Positions 13,474 to 21,366 of a stretch of 23,836 nucleotides of DNA are shown in pieces. Under the pieces are notes generated by a model that did no database searches, was not told where the DNA came from, and worked only from the letters and a program-made list of their open reading frames with translations. How positions within the stretch are numbered: the stretch's first letter is position 1; each line of letters opens with the position of its first letter. The translations under genes were made by a program, and so were the position numbers. Source of the stretch: Treponema sp. (GTDB lineage Bacteria > Spirochaetota > Spirochaetia > Treponematales > Breznakiellaceae); contig JAISPH010000012.1 of the NCBI GenBank assembly GCA_031275035.1, positions 1 to 23,836 on the forward strand. The letters are read 5' to 3'.

Positions 13474-14499
13474 CTATTGCGGGCGCTTAAAGCAGGTTAG
13501 GCGGGCAATAAAAAAGGCGGCAAGCTCTTTTACCACCAAAATGATAATAATAATCGCTCCCCACATGGCGGTTATCATAAAAGGGTCCAGGCGCATCAAA
13601 TTTAAACCCGTTGAGATGAGCTGCAGGATAACGGCGGCCAAAACCATGCCGGACAGCCTGCCGAAACCTCCCGCGGGATCGACGCCGCCCAGGAAACTGG
13701 CCAGGATGGCGACCAAAAGGTAGGATTCGGCGTAATTTGCCTTTACCGAATTCATCTGGCCAATCATAACCAGGGAGGTTATCGAGGCAAAACAGGCGGA
13801 AAAGACGTATTCCAGGATGATTATTTTTGAAACGTCAATATTGGAAAATTTGCAGGCCCTTTGGTTGGCCCCCGTCATGTAAAGTTTTTTTCCAAAGGAA
13901 GAACGATCCAAAATAAAGTGGGTGATAATCACCACGGCAATAAAAAGCAGTATGGGAACCGGAATGCCGTAAATTGTTCCGTTGCCGATAAAAATAAGTT
14001 TTTCAGGAAAGCCCGATATGGTGTAACCCCTGGTTAAAACCAGGTTGATCCCCTGGAATAAGGTCATGGTTCCCAGGGTTGCCAAAATGGCGGGAATATT
14101 AAGCTTTATAATTAAAAGGCCGTTAAAAACGCCGATAAGGGCGCTCGCTAAAAATCCGGCAATCACCGCGACAATAATAAACGGCAGGCTTGATTCGGCC
14201 ATGTTTCCTTTGGTTAAAAAATTCAACGCCAAATAAATAATGATGCCGTTAAAATTAGTGTTTGCGATAATCGAAAGGTTAATGCCGCCGGACAGCTCGG
14301 AAATCATCATGCCTATTGATAGAAGGCCTATCAGCGGAAGCTGGTACGCCATGGACGAAAAATTGTACAGCGAAAGAAACCTCGATCCGTTGACGGCGGC
14401 CATAAAAGCATACACAAGAACCAATGTAACAACCAGGGAAAACCGCTGTCCTTTTTGGGGTTTTTTCAGGTAATCAAACAATGCCTGCAACTTTGACAT
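13474..14499 (-). CDS. Sugar ABC transporter permease (RbsC/RhaP type), second
   Basis: 341 residues, BPD_transp_2 family: about 8-10 hydrophobic segments. Recognisable parts are LIGLLSIGMMISELSGGINL (family usually has G-x-DLS; here GGINLS), GVFNGLLIIKLNIPAILATL and GTMTLFQGINLVLTRG, and the coupling region FGKKLYMTGANQRACKFSNI. ATG at 14499 lies 13 bp beyond the stop of the other permease gene and both are probably translated from one mRNA. Works as heterodimer with the product of 14513-15517. The Asp-to-Asn change in the DLS segment and an unusual ANTNF region set it apart from its partner, which keeps GGIDVS. Confidence 0.9.
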   Translation of the reverse strand: MSKLQALFDYLKKPQKGQRFSLVVTLVLVYAFMAAVNGSRFLSLYNFSSMAYQLPLIGLLSIGMMISELSGGINLSIIANTNFNGIIIYLALNFLTKGNMAESSLPFIIVAVIAGFLASALIGVFNGLLIIKLNIPAILATLGTMTLFQGINLVLTRGYTISGFPEKLIFIGNGTIYGIPVPILLFIAVVIITHFILDRSSFGKKLYMTGANQRACKFSNIDVSKIIILEYVFSACFASITSLVMIGQMNSVKANYAESYLLVAILASFLGGVDPAGGFGRLSGMVLAAVILQLISTGLNLMRLDPFMITAMWGAIIIIILVVKELAAFFIARLTCFKRPQ

Positions 14500-14512
14500 A
14501 AATTTCCAGCCT

Positions 14513-15517
14513 CTATTCCGTTATGCTGACACGTACAATATTTTTCCGCTGCCGGATTTCCTGTACGGCGTTTATAACAACGCTTCCCAGAATAATAAAA
14601 CCAATAAACACGTTATACCAATAGGATGAAATTTTGAGCAGCGTAAGGGCGTTGCTTAAAATAGAAAACAACAAGACCCCCAGAACGGTTCCCGAAACGG
14701 TGCCCCTGCCGCCGGTAATCGAGGCGCCCCCCAGCACTACGGCGGCGATAACCTGCATTTCCTGTCCTACAATTGAATTTGGAATAACCGTTTGTACTAT
14801 CGATACATGGACAATTGATGCGACGGCGGAAATTGCCCCGGTAACGCCGTACACAAAAAGCGTTGTTTTTAGTATATTAACGCCGACCCGCTGGGCCGCC
14901 GTGCGGTTACAGCCGGCAAGGTAGATGCTTCTGCCAATGACGGTGTAGCGAAGCAAAAGGGAAAAAACCAGGGCGATGGCGAACCATATTACGGTAACGA
15001 CGTTTAAGCCAATCCCGGCGTTGCCGGCGGCGGTAAATATTTTGGCGCTGGCCAGATCCCAAAAATACCGGGGTACTTCATATAAAAACCTTCCGTGGGT
15101 TATTACATAAAGGAGGCCGTAAAACAAACTTTGGGTGGCGATGGTGATAATAATAGCGGGCATTTTATAATGGTAAATCAGAAATCCATTAAAAAGCCCC
15201 ATTGCGGCGCCGATAACCAGGGCCATGATCATGGAAATAAAGATATTCCCCGAAATATAGTTAAGCAGGACATAAACCACCACATACTGCACTACCTGGG
15301 CGATTGCGGTAAATGATACGTCAATGCCGCCCGAAATAATAACCAAAAGCACCCCGATGGAAAATATTCCCAGCACGGTATTGGTTTTTAATATATTGGT
15401 GATATTATCGTATGTTAAAAAACTGGGCGCCAGGGGGGTAATAATAAAAACCAGGGTCAGAATAATAAGAGCCAGAATCAACTCTCGTTTTTTCAAAAAT
15501 CCTTTTAGTATACCCAT
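14513..15517 (-). CDS. Sugar ABC transporter permease (RbsC/RhaQ type), first
   Basis: 334 residues. Membrane protein of the ribose/rhamnose/AI-2 permease family: IFSIGVLLVIISGGIDVSFT, GLFNGFLIYHYKMPAIIITI, IGRSIYLAGCNRTAAQRVGV (coupling helix area) and VLGGASITGGRGTVSGTVLG are standard. The frame could begin at GTG 15550 inside the ATPase gene, but ATG at 15517 has a GAGGG seven bases upstream and lies 10 bp after the ATPase stop, so it is preferred. Forms the membrane channel with the following permease. Confidence 0.9.
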   Translation of the reverse strand: MGILKGFLKKRELILALIILTLVFIITPLAPSFLTYDNITNILKTNTVLGIFSIGVLLVIISGGIDVSFTAIAQVVQYVVVYVLLNYISGNIFISMIMALVIGAAMGLFNGFLIYHYKMPAIIITIATQSLFYGLLYVITHGRFLYEVPRYFWDLASAKIFTAAGNAGIGLNVVTVIWFAIALVFSLLLRYTVIGRSIYLAGCNRTAAQRVGVNILKTTLFVYGVTGAISAVASIVHVSIVQTVIPNSIVGQEMQVIAAVVLGGASITGGRGTVSGTVLGVLLFSILSNALTLLKISSYWYNVFIGFIILGSVVINAVQEIRQRKNIVRVSITE

Positions 15518-15527
15518 CGGAAAACCC

Positions 15528-17030
15528 TCACAACGCCTGTTTTTGTTCACTCAGAATATCCTGGATATATCCTTCACTAATCTCATTTCTTTCCAAGATT
15601 CCGGCCATCCTGCCGTTTCTCATAATTATGACCCGGTGGCTGTAGGACACAATTTCTTTTATCTCGTCGGAGATTAATATTACTCCGGTCCCCTTTTCTT
15701 TTATCATCTCTTTTATAGTTTTGAAAATACCAGCCTTTGCCCCTACGTCAATGCCTACGGTTGGGCCGTCCAGGATCAATATCTTCGGGTTTTTTTCCAG
15801 CCATTTGGCGAGGACCACCTTTTGCTGATTGCCGCCGGAAAGCATAGAAACGGCATTATCGGAGGAATCGGTTTTTATCGAAAGGGATTGTATCCATTTG
15901 CCGGCGGTATCTTTTATTGCTTTATTGTTAAGAAAACTAAAAAGTTCCTTAAACGAATCCAGAGTCGCAAGGACGATATTATCCTTTATCGGATAACTCA
16001 TCACCAGCCCCTCGGTAAGCCGGTCTTCGGGGACATAGGCAATTCCCGCTTTTACCGCATCCTGCACGTTTTTAATAGCGCAATCCACGCCGTCCACGGT
16101 GATTGTCCCGCTGTCGGCGGGATACATGCCAAACAGGGACAGGGCAAGCTCCGTTCTCCCGGAACCCAGCAGTCCGGTAACCCCAAGTATCTCTCCGTGC
16201 TGTAAAGTAAAACTGATGTTCTTAAAATTATTTCTTTTGCTTAAAGAGCGGACCTCCAAAACAGGTTTTTGGTTTTCATTGATATCTTCCATCTGCGAGT
16301 AAACCAGAGACTGTCCCGTCATCAGGGTTTCTATTTCCGCGATACAGGTCTCTTTAACCGGTTTTGAGGCGACAATTTCTCCATCCCGCAAAACGGTTAC
16401 GGTATCGCACAATTCAAGAATTTCATCAATCTTGTGGCTTATAAAAATTATCGAAATGCCGTTTTGTTTTAATTTATTTATTATATTAAACAGCAGCTTT
16501 ACTTCTTTTGAGGTAAGCGCCGTTGTTGGTTCGTCAAGAATAATTAATTTGGACTGATTGTTAAGGGCCCGCGCTATGGCAATGAGCTGCTGGGAGGCAA
16601 TGGGAAGTTCCTCCACTATGGCGTCAATATTGATGTTTACCCCTAGTTCTTCAAGAATATCCTTCGCCCGGTTTTTTTCATTGCTGATAATGCTTATCCG
16701 GCATCCCTGTTCAATCAAGCGCGCCAAACAGATATTCTCCAGCACAGAAAGGGTTGGAAAGAGGGACATATCCTGATAAATAACGCTTATTCCGTGCTTG
16801 ATTCCCGTTAAGGGCCCATAGGAAACCATACGGGCGTCTTCAATCCTGATGGTACCGCTGTCCGGGGCCAAAACCCCGGCGAGGATCTTTATAAGGGTGG
16901 ACTTTCCGCTGCCGTTAGCGCCGCAAAGTCCTATGGCCTCGCCGTTTTTGATGGAAAAGGAGACATTTTTCAGGGCCTGCAAGCCGCTGAAATTCTTATT
17001 GATGCTTTCAATCCTAATAAAATCTTCCAT
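15528..17030 (-). CDS. Sugar ABC transporter ATP-binding protein with two NBDs (RbsA/MglA/RhaT type)
   Basis: 500 residues. NBD1: Walker A GANGSGKST, Q-loop VIYQDMSLFP, degenerate signature LPIASQQLIAIARAL, Walker B LIILDEPT, switch His in FISHKID. NBD2: degenerate Walker A GLLGSGRTE as usual for this family, signature LSGGNQQKVVLAKWL, and Walker B ILILDGPTVGIDVG, where the usual catalytic Glu is Gly. ATG at 17030 is chosen because it starts MEDFIRIESINK; a TTG two codons upstream is possible and the ribosome site is weak. It couples ATP hydrolysis to uptake through the two permeases just downstream; 117 bp separate it from the binding-protein gene. Confidence 0.93.
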   Translation of the reverse strand: MEDFIRIESINKNFSGLQALKNVSFSIKNGEAIGLCGANGSGKSTLIKILAGVLAPDSGTIRIEDARMVSYGPLTGIKHGISVIYQDMSLFPTLSVLENICLARLIEQGCRISIISNEKNRAKDILEELGVNINIDAIVEELPIASQQLIAIARALNNQSKLIILDEPTTALTSKEVKLLFNIINKLKQNGISIIFISHKIDEILELCDTVTVLRDGEIVASKPVKETCIAEIETLMTGQSLVYSQMEDINENQKPVLEVRSLSKRNNFKNISFTLQHGEILGVTGLLGSGRTELALSLFGMYPADSGTITVDGVDCAIKNVQDAVKAGIAYVPEDRLTEGLVMSYPIKDNIVLATLDSFKELFSFLNNKAIKDTAGKWIQSLSIKTDSSDNAVSMLSGGNQQKVVLAKWLEKNPKILILDGPTVGIDVGAKAGIFKTIKEMIKEKGTGVILISDEIKEIVSYSHRVIIMRNGRMAGILERNEISEGYIQDILSEQKQAL

Positions 17031-17147
17031 AACCAATTTCCGGGAACCGCAAAATTTGACCCCGGAGGGAAAGAATCATTCCCGGATAGTCATAAAACAT
17101 CCGGCCATCATCCATATTCCCGCAGCGGGGTCATTAGAAACAACCGG

Positions 17148-18146
17148 CTAGAAATTATAGTTGTCCACGTTGCTCTTGTTAAGGATCAGAGGCTTGTCAA
17201 AGATAAGGTTGATCCCTTCAATCTTGGGTGCGCCGATACCCGGTATCTCAAACCCCGGCTTTATATCCCCGGCCTTGCCGTCAAGAATCAATTTCGCTAC
17301 ATAGGCCATGGCGAAGGAGGCGTCGCCGGAATCCCAGATAATCGCCGCACTTATCGAATCATCTTTAATAAATTCCTTGGCGGCGTTGGGAGTTGTGGTT
17401 CCCACGACGGCAATTTTGCCATGGAGAGACCGTTCGCGGATGGCCTGCCCCGCGCCGGGGGCGCCTTCACTGCCATAGCAGATGATGCCCTTGAGGTTGG
17501 GATAGGTCTGCAGCAATTCAAGGGTTTTTTGCCGGGCAAGATTCCGATCCTCGCCCACCGGGAAACGCTCGGCCACCAGCTTGAGGTTGGGATATTTGGC
17601 CTTTGCATAGGCGATGGAACCATCGGCCCAGATGTTGTGGGCGGGAACGGTGAGGGAACCGACGAATATGGCGTATTCGCCGCTGGTACCGACCACCTTA
17701 ACCAGTTCCTCGACAAATTTGTCGCCGTAGGTATTGTTGTCGATCATTTCAACATCATAATCGGCGTTGGGCTGATCCGGCGATTCATGGGTAATTACCA
17801 CCACCTTCTGCTGTTTGGCCCGCTGAAATACGGGAACCAGTGAATTGGCGTCGTTGGGAACAACCAGAACGGCGTTGGCCCCCTGGCTGATCGCATCTTC
17901 GATCACACGAACCTGAACGGCTTCGTCGGCAGATGAGGGCGCCTGAAAGGAAGTGGTTACCTGGTAGTCGGCGCCAAATTGCAGCAGTTTCTTTTCATAA
18001 CTGGCAAACCATGCGACGTTATTTTTGGGGATTCCCACAAAATTATACTGGCCCGAAGCCCCCTGCTGTTTACCGCCGGCGGCAAACAAAACGCCCGCAA
18101 TAAACAAAGAAATCATTGCCGTCATGACAATTTTTTTTGTTGACAT
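17148..18146 (-). CDS. Periplasmic sugar-binding protein (RhaS/LsrB-like, peripla_BP_4)
   Basis: 332 residues. Cleavable signal peptide MSTKKIVMTAMISLFIAGVL with probable cleavage after LFA; no lipobox Cys. The mature protein is a two-lobe sugar-binding fold: YNFVGIPKNNVAWFASYEKK, AISQGANAVLVVPNDANSL, VVVITHESPDQPN, ICYGSEGAPGAGQAI and KLILDGKAGD resemble RhaS and LsrB closely. SD AGAGGAG precedes ATG at 18146. It is first gene of the sugar transport operon, followed by the ATPase and two permeases. Rhamnose is suggested by the kinase and DeoR context, AI-2 or another deoxy-sugar are alternatives. Confidence 0.9.
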   Translation of the reverse strand: MSTKKIVMTAMISLFIAGVLFAAGGKQQGASGQYNFVGIPKNNVAWFASYEKKLLQFGADYQVTTSFQAPSSADEAVQVRVIEDAISQGANAVLVVPNDANSLVPVFQRAKQQKVVVITHESPDQPNADYDVEMIDNNTYGDKFVEELVKVVGTSGEYAIFVGSLTVPAHNIWADGSIAYAKAKYPNLKLVAERFPVGEDRNLARQKTLELLQTYPNLKGIICYGSEGAPGAGQAIRERSLHGKIAVVGTTTPNAAKEFIKDDSISAAIIWDSGDASFAMAYVAKLILDGKAGDIKPGFEIPGIGAPKIEGINLIFDKPLILNKSNVDNYNF

Positions 18147-18206
18147 ATACTGCTCCTCTCAAACAAAAAATATACACGGCCTAAGCTTTTTTAGCGCCGT
18201 ACTTGA

Positions 18207-18225
18207 TTATCCGTAACACGGATAA
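18207..18225. promoter_or_regulatory. Perfect 19-bp palindrome, candidate operator
   Basis: TTATCCGT-AAC-ACGGATAA: 8-bp perfect arms around 3 bp. It lies 60-80 bp upstream of the sugar-binding-protein start, downstream of the promoter at 18362-18390. Its position suits a repressor site, most simply for the DeoR protein of the locus. The same arms are not seen upstream of the kinase gene. Confidence 0.5.
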
Positions 18226-18332
18226 ATTACAGCCGAAACAATCAGCCGACTCCGCCGCAGAGCGGACGGGGTATGAACCCCCGCTTTCCGGTTATACGAA
18301 GGCGGAACCGGTATGCCGCCTGTGTATTTCAT
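18207..18332 (-). CDS. Possible 41-residue leader peptide ORF
   Basis: ATG at 18332 follows AGGGGAAA by a few bases and opens 41 codons (start MKYTGGIPVPPSYNRK) ending at TAA inside the 19-bp palindrome. Part of the frame is repeat R5. It lies in the leader of the sugar operon. Nothing in the peptide suggests a function and it could be chance. Confidence 0.2.
   Translation of the reverse strand: MKYTGGIPVPPSYNRKAGVHTPSALRRSRLIVSAVIYPCYG
18243..18290 (-). repeat. Dispersed palindromic element, copy R5
   Basis: Minus strand: GCGGGGGTTCATACCCCG, TCCGCTCTGC, GGCGGAG. This is the TACCCCG...GGCGG hairpin end shared with R1-R4, with one arm slightly decayed. It sits in the transcribed leader of the sugar operon. 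The 317-base gap 18147-18463 also holds the palindrome at 18207, the promoter at 18362 and the U32 terminator. Confidence 0.6.
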
Positions 18333-18361
18333 ATATTTCCCCTATGAGAAATAACCAAACT

Positions 18362-18390
18362 ACTTTAACATCCAGACGTGCTTTTGTCAA
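18362..18390 (-). promoter_or_regulatory. Promoter of the sugar-uptake operon
   Basis: Minus strand TTGACA (18390-18385), 17 bp, TAAAGT (18367-18362). Transcription would begin near 18355 and give a leader of about 210 nt before the binding-protein ATG, containing R5 and the 19-bp palindrome. Confidence 0.55.
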
Positions 18391-18424
18391 TGTGAATATC
18401 AAAATATGCGTTAAGATACGATAA

Positions 18425-18461
18425 AGACGAAAATACCCCGGCAAATCCAAGACCTGCCGGG
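18425..18461 (-). terminator. Terminator of the U32 gene
   Basis: Directly after the stop on the minus strand: CCCGGCA (18461-18455), 11-nt loop, TGCCGGG (18443-18437), then a T-rich stretch TATTTTCGTCTTT. A typical intrinsic terminator. Confidence 0.7.
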
Positions 18462-18463
18462 TT

Positions 18464-20674
18464 TCAGCGCGCCCGCGGCACGGAAAAGCCGGAGGCAGCC
18501 GTCTCCGGTTTACCCTCTTCCGTGTAAAAACCGTTTTTCCAGTTAAAACGGCTGATGTCCCGCAGGGGAACGGCATCCTTAACCGCCGCCATAAGATCCT
18601 TGTAGTCCTTCTTTTTGAGGGGAGGGCCGGAAAGATCCACAATAAAACGGCGGAATCCCGCTTCTCTTAAAAAGGGAATTTTATCAACTATGGAGAAGGG
18701 TTTCTCCGGGATAACCAGGGAACCCCAGAGCCGGGTAATAAGGCTGAACTGTTCGCCGCGGCTGCCGGAGAATTGCTTGAAACCATAATTCCCCAGATCC
18801 GCCCGGATTCGGAACAGGGGCGGATAGGCAAAAACGGTAACCAGGGTCCCTGAGCGTCCCCCGGAACCCAGGGTACGTTCCAAATTCTGGCGGTTGTTTT
18901 CCAGGGGGGTAATGGCGGCGGCGGCGCCCTGCCCGGCAACAAAGGCGGCGGCCCACCGGTTAAACGTATAGAGCCAGGGTCCGGCGATGAGCAGGGGTTC
19001 CGCCGCCCCGGCGGAGGCGGCCCCGCTTCTGCGAAAAAGAGCAAAATGCCCCAGATTGTTTACGGTAAACTGCCGGTATCCCAGTTCCATCAAACGGGGG
19101 ATCTGTTCCGCCAGCGGAGGCTCCTCTTCCTGGGGGAACCAGGGATCCAAAACCAGGATAAGCTCTCCCGGCGTAAATGGAAGGGGTTTCCCCGACAGCA
19201 GGGCGGCGGCGCTTTTGGGATTATAGGCAAGCATGACCCGCACGGGCCGTACCGACTGCAGCACAAAAAGGGACTCAATATCCGAAACCGAGGCATAGAT
19301 TCCCTCGGGGAAGGGATTCTTCTTTGGGAACGGCAGTTCCAGGGCGGGGGCCTTGTCTCTGCCGGGCACGCGCCGGAAGGCCCCCAGGTCTTTGGGGATC
19401 ACCGGAGCGTAGCGTTTGGTCATAGCCTTGGTCTGGGTAAGATAAACCGAATCGCCCGTTCCAAACCCTTCGGGGATGGAGATCCACCAGGCGCCGCCCT
19501 CAGGGGCTTCGCCCGCGGCGGGCTCCGCGAAGATAAGCTTATGGGCCCGCCGGTCCGAGTCATCGGCCCGGTGGAGCCGTACCGAATCCCCAGGGGCGGG
19601 CCGGATCTCCGCGGAGGCGGAAACAAGGCCCCGGCGTTCATCCCCGCCGCCCTTTACCTTAAGGATGGTCCCCAGACTTATGCCGGTCCCCCCGTCCTGA
19701 ACGGGGTTGAGCCAGGGTACGCCGGACCCGCTCCGGCCGGGAAGTTCCGCCGCCGGGGGAGGAGCGGTCCTTTCAAAATAAAATTTAGTCTTGATCCGGG
19801 CAAAATCATTGCGGAGTATGGCAAGCCCCTGGGCCATACTTTCTTCAATGTTTCCGTCAAGGCCGTCGATCACCCGCCGGTAGGCGGAAACCACGGTCCC
19901 CACATATTCGGCGCTTTTCATCCGCCCTTCGATCTTAAAAGAGTTTACCCCTGCGGCGGCCAGAGCGGGAACTTCCTCCAGAAGCTGCAGATCCGCGGGG
20001 CTGAAATAATAACCCGCCCCGCCGGGGGCCGCCGGGGGCCGGCGATCCTCATCAGCGCCGGAAGCCATATAAAGCCGGCGGCAGGCCTGGGTGCACATCC
20101 CCCGGTTGGCGGACTTTCCCCCAAGAAAGCTGGAAAAAAGACAGAGCCCGGATACGCTGACGCAGAGGGCGCCGTGGACAAACACCTCTATCTCCAGGTT
20201 GGTCTGTTCCCGGATGTTCCTTATCTCCGCAAACCCAAGCTCCCTGGACAGGACCACCCGGGAAACGCCCTGCCTGGAGAGCAGATTCGCCCCCCGGACG
20301 GAGGCAACGTTCATCTGGGTTGAAGCATGCAGTTTGAGGGAGGGAAAGGTATCCCTGGCCATTTTGACGATTCCAAGGTCCTGTACAATGACGCCGTCGG
20401 GGCCAAGGGAGGCAAGGTATTTGAGAAGCTGATAGATCCTGTCCGCTTCCCGCTGTTCAAAGACCGTGTTGAGGGTTACGTATAATTTCCGGCCCATCCG
20501 GCGGGCGCTTCTGAGGGCGCCTTCAAACTGGGAATAGGCAAAATTGGCGCTCCTCATGCGGGCGTTAAAATTTTTAAGCCCCAGATACACTCCATCGGCG
20601 CCCTCTCCGAAGGCCGCATCCAGCGCCTCCGGGGACCCTGCGGGGGCTAATAGTTCAACTTTTAGTGCCGCCAT
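18464..20674 (-). CDS. Peptidase U32 family protein, RlhA-like (23S rRNA hydroxylation) candidate
   Basis: 736 residues from ATG at 20674. N-terminal half is the U32 domain: LLAPAGSPEALDAAFGEGAD with GVYLGLKNFNARM, ASTQMNVASVRG, and the signature FVHGALCVSVSGLCLFSSFL plus SANRGMCTQACR, whose Cys residues are those proposed to hold an Fe-S cluster in RlhA and TrhP. VNSFKIEGRMKS follows. The C-terminal half (beta-barrel-like and a second TIM-like part) makes it long, as in RlhA (about 650). U32 proteins of this length act in rRNA base hydroxylation in E. coli; proteolysis is doubtful. ATG at 20674 begins MAALKVELLAPAG, which matches family starts; a GTG at 20722 is possible. A 95-bp tandem duplication covers the start. 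Terminator follows at once. Confidence 0.88.
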   Translation of the reverse strand: MAALKVELLAPAGSPEALDAAFGEGADGVYLGLKNFNARMRSANFAYSQFEGALRSARRMGRKLYVTLNTVFEQREADRIYQLLKYLASLGPDGVIVQDLGIVKMARDTFPSLKLHASTQMNVASVRGANLLSRQGVSRVVLSRELGFAEIRNIREQTNLEIEVFVHGALCVSVSGLCLFSSFLGGKSANRGMCTQACRRLYMASGADEDRRPPAAPGGAGYYFSPADLQLLEEVPALAAAGVNSFKIEGRMKSAEYVGTVVSAYRRVIDGLDGNIEESMAQGLAILRNDFARIKTKFYFERTAPPPAAELPGRSGSGVPWLNPVQDGGTGISLGTILKVKGGGDERRGLVSASAEIRPAPGDSVRLHRADDSDRRAHKLIFAEPAAGEAPEGGAWWISIPEGFGTGDSVYLTQTKAMTKRYAPVIPKDLGAFRRVPGRDKAPALELPFPKKNPFPEGIYASVSDIESLFVLQSVRPVRVMLAYNPKSAAALLSGKPLPFTPGELILVLDPWFPQEEEPPLAEQIPRLMELGYRQFTVNNLGHFALFRRSGAASAGAAEPLLIAGPWLYTFNRWAAAFVAGQGAAAAITPLENNRQNLERTLGSGGRSGTLVTVFAYPPLFRIRADLGNYGFKQFSGSRGEQFSLITRLWGSLVIPEKPFSIVDKIPFLREAGFRRFIVDLSGPPLKKKDYKDLMAAVKDAVPLRDISRFNWKNGFYTEEGKPETAASGFSVPRAR

Positions 20675-20831
20675 AAACGGCCCCCACGCCGTGACGCCCG
20701 ATGGTCCAAAACACGCTTCCACGTGGTTTTCCGGGCGGGGGCTAATAGTTCAACTTTTAGTGTTGCCATAAACGGCCCCCACGCCGTGACGCCCGATGGT
20801 CCAAAACACGCTTCCGCGTGGTTTTCCTAAA
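20642..20831. repeat. 95-bp tandem duplication across the U32 start codon
   Basis: 20642-20736 and 20737-20831 are near-identical; about 92 bases of each align with three differences (TGCCGCC versus TGTTGCC, and CACGTGG versus CGCGTGG). The unit contains the first ~13 codons of the U32 gene and about 55 bp of leader. The few mismatches suggest a recent event. Confidence 0.9.
20662..20769 (-). CDS. 35-residue upstream ORF made by the duplication
   Basis: The distal repeat unit keeps an ATG (20769) and begins MATLKVELLAPA, nearly the U32 N-terminus, then leaves the frame to read RKTTWKRVLDHRASRRGG and stops at TAA 20664-20662. The stop lies 10-12 bases inside the true U32 gene (ATG 20674), so the two frames overlap. 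If translated, it would compete with or couple to U32 translation. No product function is expected. Confidence 0.35.
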   Translation of the reverse strand: MATLKVELLAPARKTTWKRVLDHRASRRGGRLWRH

Positions 20832-20860
20832 AACGGGACCATAGCCCCCGGTACAAGGGC

Positions 20861-20889
20861 TGGAACATTATCCCCATTATTCATATAAT
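20861..20889 (+). promoter_or_regulatory. Probable promoter of trxA
   Basis: TGGAAC (20861-20866), 17 bp, TATAAT (20884-20889). The -10 is consensus, the -35 weak. The leader is short (about 12 nt) and carries AAGGAG. Confidence 0.5.
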
Positions 20890-20908
20890 ATACAGTAAGG
20901 AGTCTTCC

Positions 20909-21232
20909 ATGGGCAATGAAATAACCATAACCAGCGCCAATTTTGATGCGGAGATACTACAGTCTCCGGTACCGGCTTTAGTTGATTTTTGGGCTCCCTG
21001 GTGTAATCCCTGTAAAATGATAGGGCCCCTGCTGGATCAGTTGTCCGAAGAATATGCCGGACGTATCAAAATAGGCAAGGTCAATGTAGATGAGGAAAGC
21101 GATCTTGCCTCCCGGCATGGCATTGTTTCCATTCCCGCCCTTACGGTGTACAAAGACGGGCAGATAATCCGTCAGGAGGTGGGAGCCCGGCCCAAGCATG
21201 AAATAGAAAATCTTTTTAAGGACCTCGTCTAG
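20909..21232 (+). CDS. trxA: Thioredoxin with WCNPC active site
   Basis: 107 residues, the normal thioredoxin length. Cytoplasmic disulfide reductase. VDFWAPWCNPCKM holds the redox pair Cys32/Cys35; the usual Gly33 is Asn. Buried Asp26 (LVDFW) and the cis-Pro in SIPALTVYKDGQ are present (usual SIPTL is SIPAL here). SD AAGGAG precedes ATG at 20909. It is divergent from the U32 gene and followed by a terminator. The active-site change should shift redox potential, but the protein otherwise looks fully functional. Confidence 0.95.
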   Translation: MGNEITITSANFDAEILQSPVPALVDFWAPWCNPCKMIGPLLDQLSEEYAGRIKIGKVNVDEESDLASRHGIVSIPALTVYKDGQIIRQEVGARPKHEIENLFKDLV

Positions 21233-21306
21233 GGACACGCTGAAAAACCCGATGCTGCGGACTAAAATCCGAATCCTCGTGTCCCTGTGATTTTCTTGTT
21301 TTCTTG
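21231..21306 (+). terminator. Terminator-like structure between trxA and the lipoprotein gene
   Basis: AGGGACACG (21231-21239, overlapping the trxA stop) pairs with CGTGTCCCT (21278-21286); a small inner stem CGGA/TCCG sits at 21258-21271. T-rich sequence (TTTTCTTGTTTTCTT) follows. The loop is long (38 nt), so efficiency is uncertain. The convergent lipoprotein gene ends 60 bp away. Confidence 0.5.
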
Positions 21307-21366
21307 CGGGAAACTCTGAAAACCAGGATGTTCAGAGCTTCCTCCCGTTTTCCGGCTAAAACAAGA

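Noticed and set aside
10121..18146. Autoinducer-2 (lsr) operon
   Set aside because: Transporter parts fit Lsr as well, but the aldolase is of the class II FucA type and not LsrF, and no lsrG-like gene is present; a deoxy-sugar locus is simpler, though not proven.
19046..20323. 425-residue plus-strand frame opposite the U32 gene
   Set aside because: Glycine/proline-rich shadow of a GC-rich gene; no ribosome site or motif.
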